This document shows positions 11,692 through 24,108 of a DNA stretch of 64,000 bases, piece by piece. Every line of letters begins with the position of its first letter. Within the stretch, counting starts at the first letter, position 1. The notes beneath the pieces were generated by a model, which saw only the letters and a list, made by a program, of their open reading frames with translations, made no database searches and was not told where the DNA came from. This DNA comes from Arabidopsis thaliana (Eukaryota > Streptophyta > Magnoliopsida > Brassicales > Brassicaceae): NCBI RefSeq assembly GCF_000001735.4, contig NC_003076.8, positions 19,905,835 through 19,969,834 on the forward strand, written 5' to 3'. The translations under genes were made by a program, and so were the position numbers.

Positions 11692-13250
11692 CAGTTTTTC
11701 CTTCTCTTTTCTTTTTGTTCTTCATATATACTATCTCCATTTATGTCTCAATGATTTGCTTTTGTTTTAAAACTTATACATTTATGTAAGTGTCTTCATT
11801 GGACAAGGACAGAATGTAAAACTTTATGAAACACAAAACTGTTGAAGATTTTGCATTATTGAAGGGAGTGGAATCGTGGATTGGATGATGAAGACTTATA
11901 TGGATGCGATGGCTAATGACCATGACGTGTAATATATATTGGGTGCATGAGTGTATATAGAGATACCGAACCACATGGAAAAACAAGAGCTAATTGGCCG
12001 GAACACATGTGCAAGCATGTGCATGTGTACCCATACAAAATAGGCATCATATTAGTGTCCTTGTGGCTTCTCGCTTCTTTTCTCCCACCTTAATTATCTT
12101 TCACAACAACTAAAGCTTTAAGCTCATACTTTCAGAAACCTTTAAATGGAAATATATGATTCTCATTTTCATTCAATTGAATCCAAACTAATGTTTACAT
12201 GTTGGCAGTGGAATAAGCAGTTAGTATGTTTAATGAGGTTTAAAATGAAAGAAACATCATATACACAGTTTCAAATTACTACTGATAAAATATTATAAAA
12301 TTTGTATCATTCAGATCAGAAAAAATGTGGCATAGAATTAATTATTAACAAAAAACAAAAAAAATGGTGATCGGTGATGAAAGTAAGTTGCCTAATTTCA
12401 TGCTTGAAGCCATTGTATTTGATAATAACTACGTACGATTGCAAGAGAATTTTGCATGACTATCTTAAAGATATATTATTATTAGCCCTGAATATATTGC
12501 GTAGATATATTATAAAAAAATTGAATGCAAAATTATCTATGTTCCGGTAAGATTAGTCAATGAGAAATGGTAAGTCTTAATAACAAAATTTTGTTTTTTT
12601 TCGCCAACAATTTTTTTAGTTTTTTTGGGTAAAAGTAGAATAAAGAATCAACAATTAGAATTAGCCACGAATATATTTGGGTGTAGTGAAAGTAAGCCCG
12701 ATCGAAGAAGATAGGTGGGGAGGGGATAAGGAGTGAGACACATTATGTTTTGTTTCCTTTGTTGTTAACAAATACTAAGACCTTTGAGGTTTGACGTTTT
12801 TTACCTCAAAAAACTTCATTACCTTCCGTTCGTACGTACCATGATGTGCCCTGCTTAATTAACACGTGTTCCTTCACCTTTTCACTGTTTTCTGTTGTTT
12901 ATATTAACACTTTGGCTCGAGCAATTTTATCTACAATAGTCACTATTAAAAGAAGTTTTGATAAATCTTGAATTGAAAATTAGTCTTAAACCTTACCGAT
13001 CTCTGTCAACATCACACGTACGGGGTTTGCAAGAACAAATCAAAGGCTTAAGCGTAAACTTGACACCACAATTATTAGTTGTTATTGTTGAACAAAATAA
13101 AACCAATAATGAAGCACTAATAACACAACATAACGTGCGAGTATTTTAGTGGATATAGTTTGAAATGAAGTTAAACTTTTAACATAAGTACTTTTTTTCA
13201 TTTTCGAACGCTCCGACATCTTGTAGAAGTTCCTGATAGCTCCCGAATGC
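11692..13250. other. Intergenic between convergent genes
   Basis: The 3' UTR of the MATE gene (plus) and the 3' end of the TNL gene (minus) face each other here. Between them is AT-rich DNA with no open frame of coding character. Confidence 0.5.
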
Positions 13251-16200
13251 TTATGCATCTGTCAATATTTGTACACCACATTCCGTAATCTCGTGGTGTA
13301 TGCTGCTGAATCCAAACCGTATCACATCCACTTCTTCAAGTAAGACTGAGTTAAATATAAACAGATGCGGTGTGACAAAGTCCTTGACAACTCCACCAAA
13401 TCTATGTGCTGCGATGAGACGACCACTTTCACCTATGAGACGACAATATACAGTACAAATATTGTTCCTTTCGCTTGGGAAAAGTAGGATGCAAGCCTTA
13501 AATCTTAAAGATGAAGAACAAACATTTTCATCTTCTAGATGGATGGTCAAGGAACCTCCTCTGGCACGGTGACTGAACTCCAGAGGAACCTCTTTGCCAG
13601 GTAAGCATGCTCTCTTGTAAACCCATTGCTGCGTGATTACTCGTCGTGCTTCTCCATCGAAATTCATGGATTTGCTGAACTCGACTTTCGCATTTGGACA
13701 GTCGAAAGATGAAGATATTCTCTCAAGTGATTCACAATTTATTGCTGATAGAATCTTGATCGAACTTGGAAGCTCTGGCAGTGACACAAGTTTTCTACAA
13801 TTATCGACGTATAAGTAGTGTAGCCAAGTGAGATCTTTGATACAATCTGGAAGCCTTTCAATACCGCTATCCGTTAGGTATATATACACTACACTCTTGG
13901 GGACATGTGAAAATATCTTGAGGTTTAGGCAGCCACTAATATCAAGGGATTCAAGGCGAGACCATTGACTAATTGATGGAGGTATTTCTTCTATCCCTGT
14001 GTTTTTCATAAAGATTCTTTCGATGTTCTTCGAAATATCTGGAAAACTTTTCAATTTTAAGCATCCTTCCATGTCAAGGACCTCAAGAGATGCCAAATTG
14101 ATGTGAAGCGGTATAACTTCTAGCTTTTCACACATAGTCAGCCTCAACCATTTTAGTCTATGAAGATTCAAGACAGAGGAAGGAAGCTCCGCCAAACTTT
14201 GGCAACCTTCTAGACACAATGTCTCGAGACTTATTGCCTTTGAAAGATCCGGAACTTCTACTAAATTATTGGAGAAGCTCAAATCTATCGTCTTGAGATA
14301 TGCAAGCGTCTGAATGCAAGAAGCACAACAACCAAAAAAAGAATGTATCAACAAAATATCAATAGTATAATAACATATGCAAACAAATTAAATAACATAT
14401 CAATAAGATGATGATATATGCTATGCAATCAAAGAACAAATCAATAAGATGAGAATATATGCAAACTAAGAACAAATCAATAAGATGATTATATATGCAA
14501 ACAAAGAACGTATCAATATAAGATAATATAATAATAACATATTCAAACAAAGAACACATCAATAAGATAATAATATAGGCTAAAGACAACATCAATAAGT
14601 TGATAATATATGCAAACAAAGAACACATCATTAAGATATAAAATATATGCTTATGTATGTTTGAATCATTCGGGAGAGTTTAGAAGAAATGAATGTACTA
14701 CAACACTTACATAGACAAATAACATGTTTAAATATTGATGAACTCTTTAACCATTTTTCCATGGACCCGCATATATATAAAGATTGATGTGCTAGAGAAG
14801 GACCAAGTGGGCTAGTAAGTTAATGTTTAAGCATAATAAGAATAAGAAATTTCTTAAGATTAACTCATTTTAATAAAAATGAAAATAAATAGAAAATATA
14901 TAGTTTTCGATTTCTATGCTGATAAAATAGTGAACACTAGATAAACCACCCAAAAACTATGGTTTTGTGATTAACATAGTTTTTGTAACATAAATCGAAC
15001 TATATGGTTTTGTGATTTCGGTTATTACGAAAAATGATGTGGAAGTTTGGGAAGACGATGATGGAAGAAGATTAACATCAAACAAATAATCATTCAGTGA
15101 TGTGTTTGTAATTTTAAGCAACTTCAAGTTTTCCACCCTTAGTCTAAACACTTTTATCAATATCACTTAATTAGATGACAACTTTGGGCAATTAAGAAGA
15201 TATTGAAGTGATTATTTTAGATCTCTCTCTCTCTTTTTTAAATGTAATTTTCTAATTTTTTAAGCTATGTAGAGTAGTACTAGAGAGAGAACTAAGGTTC
15301 TATCAATATGAAGAAACTATAATAAGTATAAGAAAAATATACATATGAAGAAACTATAACAAGAATAAGAGCTAACCTGGGTTCCTTCCCAAAGCTTCAC
15401 CACTTTGCTATGCATCATGCGGAGTTCCACAAGGCATTCTGGACGAAATTGAGAAGGAATATACTTCATGGGATATGAATCCCAATGTAATAATCTTACA
15501 GCAGGCAAGTAGTTTAGCCCTCGAGGTAGGTGGAGTTTCAAACTTGGGTTTTCATCAATTTTCTTGTTGTAGAATCTTAGGAACTTTAGATTGCGCATGT
15601 CTTCAAAAACTCTCTCACTCATGAAGACATCGTTTTGGATCTCAGATGTATCTAATGATATGCCAAGTACTGCTTCTGAACCCTGTAAATATTGTTACCA
15701 ATGAAAAACAAAATGTGTGAAATGAACGTCAAACAAGTTCATCAAGCCAAGCTCATGAATCATGATCAAAGTTTGTTAACATACGTACTGTATTATTTGA
15801 AAGTATGTTACAAGTCTCCTTTGTATTGAACAAGAACTGACGTTTTCCAGGCTCGCTTGAATGCTGACAAACGACTTCTTTTCCCATTTTTAGTAACAAA
15901 CTATGCATGACTATTTCTCTATCATCATTTATTTGAATGAGAGATTTATCAAGCAAGAGTTGGAGCCCAAGACTCACATCTAAGTCACTATTGACAAGCA
16001 TTTGCTTCACAAGATCAATGTTCTCACCATTGAACATACATGCAATGTGAAGGAACAAAGCTTTATCCCTAATATGTAAGTCATCATAGCTGATTTTTAA
16101 TATTTTCTCCACCTTTTCGTCAAGACTAGTTGTGAGCCTTCCTAGTTCAAGTTTCCACCGATCCTTGCTCTTTCCGCGCATATGAGAACCTAACACACGG

Positions 16201-17581
16201 AGACCTAATGGAAGATGACCAGAAAGCTCTGCTACTTCAACCACCACATCCATGAAATCATCTGGTGCCACATTTTGCTTGAAAGCATAGAGGCATAAGA
16301 TCTCAAGTGCTGTTTTTCTGCATGGTAATTTGACCTCGTATATATGGTTTATCTCATGTCCTACCAATATCTGTTTATCTTTGGTGGTAACGATGATCCT
16401 ACTTCCAGGACCAAACCAGCGTGTCTCGTTAGCTAAGGCTTCTAATTGCTCTACCTTATCCACATCACCAAGAACAATGAGAACTTTTTGCTTCTTTAGC
16501 CTTTCTTCTATCTTCCATAGATGATTTATCTTCCTATCTTTTTGGTTGAATATTATGGGCAAAAACTCTTTTTGTAAACGAGCCTGTAAGTTGTACTCGC
16601 CGCCACTATCGACAATTCTTTGATAGTTTCCCCTAACGTTCTCCATGAAAACAGTAAAGCGGAAGTCACCAGAAAAGCGGCTGTGTAAAACCCTTGCGAT
16701 GGTGGTCTTACCAATACCAGCGGGACCCCAAATCCCAACCATCCTAACGTCATCATCGTTTAAACATAATAATTGAACCATTTTCTCCATATGGGATTCA
16801 ATTCCAATTATGTTTTCAAAATCATTTGACGGTGTACCATTGAGTTTGGCCAATATATCTTTCGCGATTTTTGTGAGAAAATCTGCCTCATTTTTCCTGC
16901 AGAGAAAACAATACCAAGCCTAAAGTTTTGTCTAGAAAAACCTATGTTATAAACGTTCTAAATTTTGTGTGAAGACTATTTTTTTTAAATACTGGTATTT
17001 GAAGCCTAAGAAATTTCACCGCCTCTTAAATCATGTTCATTTGCTTTTTTTTTTTTTTGTGATAATGTGATTTATATTAAGAAGGGTGCACCAAAAAAAT
17101 AAAACTCTAACCAGCTTTGTGAATCCTCTCCCGCTATATTTGCCGCTTCGGTCAAGGCTGCCTTCCATTTATTTTGTGTCTCATCATTCTTCCCTTCACA
17201 GGTTTCTCGGAAGCCTCTCCCAAATTTCCCGGTCTGATTTCTTACATCGGATGGATTCACTTTGTAGAAAATCGGTATTAGCCTCCTCTCCTCCTTGCAC
17301 TTTAAAATTTCAACCAACTCATCCAAACACCAGCTTGAAGAAGCATAGTTCTTTGAGAATATCACCACAAAGATCTTAGATTGTCTTACGGCTTCTTTGA
17401 GCTCCAATCCGATTGTCTGGCTTCTTTCGATTAGATCATCTTTGAATGTAACAATTCCCTTGCTTTCAAATTCTTTCATCAAGTGGCTGAGAAAGTTTCC
17501 GCGAACATCTTCCCCTCGGAAGCTGGGGAAGACGTCATACTTCCAACAGCTACTAGAGCCAGACGAAGAACATGGAGCCAT
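13251..17581 (-). CDS. TIR-NBS-LRR (TNL) disease-resistance-type receptor, 980 aa
   Basis: Four minus-strand exons, 17581-17112, 16896-15789, 15682-15377 and 14309-13251, all in phase, give 980 aa. Exon 1 is the TIR domain (KYDVFPSFRGEDVRGNF; the SSWCLDELVEI motif carries the presumed NADase glutamate). Exon 2 is the NB-ARC: P-loop GPAGIGKTT (residues ~214-222), RNBS-B GPGSRIIVTT, GLPL-type HLPLGL and MHS at the MHD position. Exons 3-4 hold the LRRs and a post-LRR region. TNLs are intracellular immune receptors that act through EDS1. The kinase-2 motif reads LIVLGDVD with Gly at residue 300 where Asp is usual. The first in-frame ATG at 17599 is also possible, but MAPCSSSG at 17581 fits the family. 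No stop or frameshift was seen. Confidence 0.93.
14345..14655. repeat. Degenerate ~35-bp tandem repeat in TNL intron 3
   Basis: Intron 3 (14310-15376, about 1.07 kb, much longer than the other introns) contains some eight imperfect copies of a unit with the words AACAAAGAACACATCAATAAG and GATGATAATATATGC. Unit length varies from about 30 to 45 bases. Confidence 0.8.
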
Positions 17582-18519
17582 GGGAATAATATAAAACAAT
17601 TATTTCTATGTTCCTTGTGTAATTTCTATGGAACATAATACATGGAGCTAACGAATGACCCTTCTTGTTTAATTTATACGGAATTAGGTGATCTATCGAC
17701 TATGTCAGCGGTTTGAAAAGTTCAAAAGTAAAAATAAGTTAATGGAGGGGAAAAAAGTTGTATGAGCTAATACATATCAAATTTTGAATGTGACATATAA
17801 TTATTTAATGTTTTTTCTTAGTTCAATAATAATTGATAAGCCAAATATGATTGATTCATATTATATTTTACCATTCTTAAGGACTTGACAAACCTTGCAA
17901 TCGGTTTTCTAATATTATCGTGGACTTAGAGAAATTATTAGTCTTTAGTTAATCATTTATTTATGTTTTTTTTTGTTGTGAAATGTTAAATCTACTATTC
18001 AAAAAAAAAGAATATTTACAACGAAAAGAGAAGAAGAATAAAGCTCAACTAAATTTTGAATTTGAAAATAAAACCACGACCTTACAACTACATCTCTTGT
18101 AATTGTAGTTAAGATATGAGTTTTTAAAAAGAAAATCTAAGCTAACATTAACGGGATATTATATATGTTCTTATTGTTTTAGACTTGAAATCCCAACAGT
18201 TCGCAAAGCCTTTGACGTTGATAGCCGCTGATGTGCACTGCATGTAGTTTTTTAAATGAATAAAGTGAAAAAACAAAGTTAAAAATCGGTTTAGAGTGGT
18301 TTTCCTCCACGACCGCCTCAAACCGCAATAATGGAAATCAAACGGTTTCTATTGGACACGTGTTATACTTTCTATCCATCGATCAAATAATTCGGAAGAT
18401 AAAGAAGAAACAAAAAAAAACTAAAAAAGTAATTTTCGAAATTCAAATCCCCAAACATCACAGCAGTTGGCGCTTTCTTCCCCCTAAAAAACTTCGATCG
18501 TCGCAGTTTCTCTTTATCA
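17582..18519. other. Divergent intergenic region between TNL and GEX2
   Basis: About 0.94 kb shared upstream region of the minus-strand TNL and plus-strand GEX2. It is AT-rich. I see no gene in it and no regulatory element that I would name with confidence. Confidence 0.5.
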
Positions 18520-21500
18520 ATGGCGATTAAATTCGTTTCACTGTTAAATCTCTTCTTCTTCTTCCTCTTCTTCAATGCAATCTCAATTTCCCAATCCACA
18601 GGTTCGTTTATGTCATTACTTTATCCATTTTACTCGACGGGCTTTGATTTTGAGTGTTTTTCTTATCTTAGATGAATCTGGGATCCCGAAATTTACTTTC
18701 AGTTGGTCGAATGATAAGAACAAGTTCAAATCTGGTGAAATCTCTGAAATTTCAATCAAAGTTCTGGGAAATTTCGACAACCATGGAAACGCTTCGTTGG
18801 GTCAGAGAGCTTTTAAGCCTACAGTTACTGTTAACGGAAAACTTGGGAACAGTACGTATATTTCTGGGGTTTCGTTGGATCTTGGTGAAGATATCAGCAA
18901 TTGGAAGATCTATTTTACTCCAATCATGGTTGGTATCTTCAATATTGTTATAGATGAGGAGAATTTCAAAGTCCTCGATTCGTCGCTCCATTTTGAAGTC
19001 GAAGCAGGTTCGCGATTTCTTGAGAATGTTCCTTTAATTGTTTTAGTGTCAGAAATTTACTAAAAGTATGAGTTTTTATACTCTTGTTGTGAAGGGTTAA
19101 TGTACCCATCTGTTAGTGTTGTTTCTTGGATGGGTCTTGCAAATGTGTTTGAAGCCGGGATGAATGCGTCGATTTTGATTCTTCCGAAGGATGCATTCGG
19201 GAACAACATATCGTTTTCCGGGAAGAAGATGGAGTTTCAGGAGTTTTCTCTGTCTCTTATTAGTGAAAATGGTTCATTTGCTGGTGTTCTTAATAGTACA
19301 CACATTAGATGGATTGTATCTGGTTATATTTCCATTGATTTTGTTCTTGTTACTTCTGGAAAATTCTTATTGCTTGTGGAGAAGGAAAGCCAAACATTGA
19401 ATGGTGGTCCATTACCTCTTGAGGTGAATTCAGGTGATTGGGTTTCGATTCCTTAAACTGTTCTCAGTTTCAGAACGTTTTGGACTTTTAAGCTGAGAAA
19501 TTTTGTTGGTTTTTGTGCAGGACCATTGGATGTTTCCAATTGTGTGAGTATATGGAAGTCAGAGTTAAGCACATGGCAGATATTTTCCAAAATGGAGATC
19601 TTGTTACACCAGAAAGATCGCTTCGGGAACATTGTTTCTGGATTCTACGAATTTGATGCTGATGTGGTGGAAGTAGAGACGGGTTTGTCCATACCGGTAG
19701 CAGATTTCCAGTTTGAGTATGTAGAGCCAGGGATTCAGTTGATGTCTTTCACCTTATCTGAACCTGGAAATTTCTTGCTTACTCTCTCTGATATGAAGCA
19801 CAATAAGAGCATCTCTAGTATGCCATATGTGTATACAGTATATATAGGTCAGTGTTTGCCTAAACTCCTCCATGGTATGATGCTTCTTTGTGAATGTTCT
19901 CTGCAGCACTTATCTCATTTTTTTTCTTGACAGGTTATTGTGATGGATCAAGAAGTATAGTAAATGGTTCAGGGATCAATGCTTCTATTGCTGGGGAGTC
20001 TCTTGGCTTCTCTGTTTACTTGAAAGATGCTTATGGTTATCCCTCACCAGTCCAAGTCGATAGACTTCAGGTCCGAATCGTACTAGAGATTGATTCCTCA
20101 ATTATTTTGCCAACCATACAGCCAAGAGAGGCTCTCAATGGTATAAACATATTTTCCTGATTTGCTTACTTTCAGTATTGGTTAATTTCTTCACTGGTGG
20201 CTTATACAATGATTTAATAGGGACTGGATCAAGTCACCAAGCTGCTACTCCATTGTACGAGAAACATGGCGGAAGAGTAAGTAGATTATCTGCATTTGTG
20301 CTTATGCATACCAGATTAGGCCTGTAGACTTAAGGTTGTTTCCATCTTGCAGGCTTCAGGCAACCTAGTGACTCAAGCGAGTATTTTTGACGTAACTTAT
20401 ACTCCTAAAAGGACTGGAATTTATAGAATCTTTATATCATCTGGAAACATAGTCCTCAATGGAGGCCAGCCTTTCATCAAGGAAGTATATGCAGGTATCA
20501 TCTGGAAACTTCCATGTGTAAAATGTCCGCTCTCCTTGTTTGTGACCAGCACACTCTTGCTTCTTTTAGGTGAAGTGAATGTGGCAGCGTGTAGTGTGAC
20601 TCAATTCAATGGAAAAGTACCAAAAGAAATCAAGAATGAAATTGTAGTGTTGCTCTTGGATGGTTTCTACAATCCTGTACCGTCACAGCCATCTCGGTTA
20701 AAGTTTGAGATCACCTCAGCTAATACATCAAGTTTCACTACATGGGAATTTGTAGATAATAATGATGGGACATATACTGGTAGCTATCTGGCCATGGAGG
20801 TTGGTACTTACCGAATGTGCATATCTTTTGACAATAAACATATCCAACCTTGCCCCTTCGACGTAAATGTGTATAGCAGTAAGTCCATTACTTTTCTTCT
20901 TTCACCATATATGATTCTTCGTTTGCATGTTTTTGAGATTCTGCCATGATTTAGATGGATACTTTCCAAGAGCCTATGATGATCCAGTCAATGTGTGGGA
21001 AGATGAGTCAATATCTTTCAATCCACTGGAAAACGACTATTTTGCTGGCGACAATGCAAGCATGCTCGGTTTCTCACAAGTGAGGAATGAATGTTTCATT
21101 TCCTCTGTTTTGCAGATAGTTAAATCACTTGACAGTAGCAAAATCTTTGTCTTTAAACTGTTGTTTTCTATTGGTTTTGGGATGTTAGCCAGGTCATGGT
21201 TCTCTTCTGAGAGATGGAAACCTCCTTAGATACACGCCAATGAAGAATTTTTCAGGAAATGACTCCTTTCTTTATACAATAGCTGATATCAATGGAAACT
21301 TAGCCGCAGCTACAGTATACATCTTTGTTCTTACTGCTCCTCCTCAGTTTGTTTCATTTTCGGGCGGATTGCAAGCAACTGAAGATCTAATCAGTCCTAG
21401 ATATGGGCAAGCATTCTTCATTTTTCCTTGCTTACATAGGTTAATTTATCTTTATAATGAAATTCCACTTCAGCTATATATAGTAATCCTGTTCTTGAAT

Positions 21501-24108
21501 GTTATTATAGTGGCTTCTCTGGCCTGGAGATAAGCTACTCAGACCTGCTGGAGAACATTTCAGTAATGGTACAAGCACTTTCGGGATCAGTCATTCTGTC
21601 TCCGATGTTGATGCAGTTTAGACCTCCTGGAAGTGGAAAACTCTCAGTTAGCAATGGAGGTGAAGATAGAAGGGTCTTAATCTTAGAAGGACAAGTAGGA
21701 GTTATCAATCCCGCACTTCAGTCGATTCAATATCTCGGGTATATATGAAACCACAGGTACTATTTGTTGCATCTTAAGAGAGTTTCAAGTTTTATTCATT
21801 TCAACTTTGTTTTCTTTGGCTTTGCCTGCCTCAGAAATGAGAATTTTGCTGGTGTTGATTCTCTTCGGCTGTCTACAAAGAACAAGAATGGGATCAACCA
21901 TCTGGATGTTCCGGTTTTCGTTGAACCTGTAAATGACCCACCGTTTATTAATGTTCCTCAATATATAATGCTGGAGAGTAATGGGAGTGAGTCACTTATA
22001 TTTCACCCCGAAAGAGACAAGTTCAACTTCTCAGTTGGAGATCCAGATCTTGTTAATTTCCCCGGTAATGTTCACTCTTGATCACTTTCAAGCTAGTAAC
22101 TATCCTTTTTTGGACTGATGAAAGCAAATTTCAGGTGGTGAATCTCATTTCTTAGTAACATTTTCCTTGGAAGTCACTGACGGATTTCTGCTGACAAACT
22201 TACCGTCAGAGCTTATAAACTCAACAGAGCTGAAGTTCAAAAACTTGTTCCAATGGCAGCCAATTCAGACGTATGCTGCCATTTCTAAACACGTGAATGT
22301 CAAAGCTAGTGGGATCAGGTTTCGTGGAACTATAAGGCAATGCAACGACCTCATGCAACAGCTGCTCCATCGCGTAAATTCTCTTCTTGATCATTCAGAT
22401 AAATGTTTTTGGTTCCTCATATGTACATTATCATCACAAATCTTGTGTAGGGAGGAGAGAATGGTGCGGTCTTGACTTTGAAACTGAGTGACATGGGGAA
22501 CTACGGGTGCTTCCTTGACTGTACCGAGAGAATTTCACTGCCTCTTCACGCAGAAGCTCGCGTAAACCTCATTAGGAAGAGACCCTTGAGTTCCCTTGGA
22601 GCCCACGGTACGTTTATGAAATACTTGGTTGTGGTTCCATTCAGTTTTTTTTCAATTAAGCTTTTTAGTTTGTTAATGGTTCTGATAGGTTAAATCTGGT
22701 GTGATTTTGTTTAGTCTAAATCTGTTTTGAACATGAAGATCATATATTAAATGCATATATGAACGTACACGTAATAAAGAGTTAGGTGATTGGTGGTCTG
22801 GATTCTAGTGTCGCTTGAAAAAATGGTTTGATTGGTTTAGTATTGTTTCTTAGGCACACCTCTGATAAGCATATGTATATTGGGTAGAGAAGTGATAAGA
22901 GAGGAGTTTCATATCTTAATTCTTATCACTCTTATTTCTCCGGTTCAAATAGTTTAATAGTGTTGTCACTTGGTCGCAGTTCTAGGATCTGTGATTGTAG
23001 TGGAGTCTCTCGTGGTCTTTTCTCTAGCTACTTTGCTTCTGTTCTTCACTTGCAAATGCGCATTTCTACTAGTACACGAGAAAAGAATCCAACACAAGAA
23101 TTTGCAGAAACCAACGGTAACTAAAAACACATCTCTCTTGTTGTATTTTCCTATAGCCATTTATATTCAAGCATAAAAAGGTTATTCTCTCTTCTGGAGC
23201 AGGACAATGCCGAATTGTTAAACAGAAATCTTTCAACAACAACAATCACTGGTTGTCTACCTGAGAGTATCTGGAATCGCCATCCGCAGCAGAGGTATAT
23301 TTTGGGGGAAATGGTTTAATTGTATAAAATAGTATCGCTTGTTGAAATGTAATCTGTTCTGTGTATTTGTTTGTTGGTAAAGACACATAGGTGAAACTTC
23401 CGGCAACCAGAATAAGCAGTAGTCTCCAGATATTAACATTTTTCCGTTCCAGCTAGATAAGGCTCGAAGTTGATAAATCTGAGCCATCAGAATGTTTTTT
23501 GGTCATGCTTCTGTTGTAAATGCTCAATGATTCTATAATTACCTTTTTGGTTTAGCTACCAAGATTAAATTGATTAATGATCCGATTAGATTTATAAAAA
23601 GACATGAGTTTGGACTTGAAACTACAAATACAAAACATAGAAACAGAACACAAATATCTGCATTAAACAGAACACAAATAGACAAAAAAAAGCACTAACT
23701 GTATATCTTGATTTAGTTTTTGTGAATCTAAAGAGAACCATACCATTCTACAACACAGACAGAAAATTTCACTTAACCTAATCACTTTGAACCATCATCT
23801 AAGTTGGTTAAGCTTGTTTGTTATTATAGTTGAAAAATCCATTCACAGTAGCTAGAGTTGTTTTTGTTAGTGATGACTATAATGGTAAACTTTTTCTCCC
23901 TCAATCTATACGAAGAGTGAGAATTCTCTTATTCCCTCCATACACATATATACACAACCTTTCTGTAAACTAAGTTTGGGTTTGCCTTTACTTATTTTGG
24001 CAGAGGATCGGAGAGATCCCCGAGACTGTGGAGATGGAGCGTGGTGATCTCTACGTTACAAGATTGTATAAAGAGCAATCGAATCTGGCCAAATTGACTT
24101 TTGTGTAG
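18520..24108 (+). CDS. GEX2: GEX2, sperm surface protein with filamin-type repeats, multi-exon
   Basis: I place exons at 18520-18601, 18672-19007, 19095-19433, 19521-19847, 19934-20140, 20221-20276, 20353-20494, 20570-20878, 20955-21079, 21189-21406, 21511-21738, 21835-22064, 22135-22373, 22451-22607, 22980-23116 and 23203-23294, all in phase (1044 aa by 23116), then a final exon. The protein has a signal peptide (MAIKFVSLLNLFFFFLFF), four filamin/Ig-like repeats (exons 3-8), cadherin-like segments (exons 9-12; YTIADINGN) and one membrane helix in exon 15 with a short cytosolic tail. GEX2 is known in Arabidopsis as a sperm-expressed membrane protein needed for gamete attachment. Three endings are possible: no last splice (stop 23317), splice to 23383-23422, or splice to 24006-24108 (ending KLTFV), which I favour. 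The intron after 21406 uses a GC donor. Confidence 0.88.
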
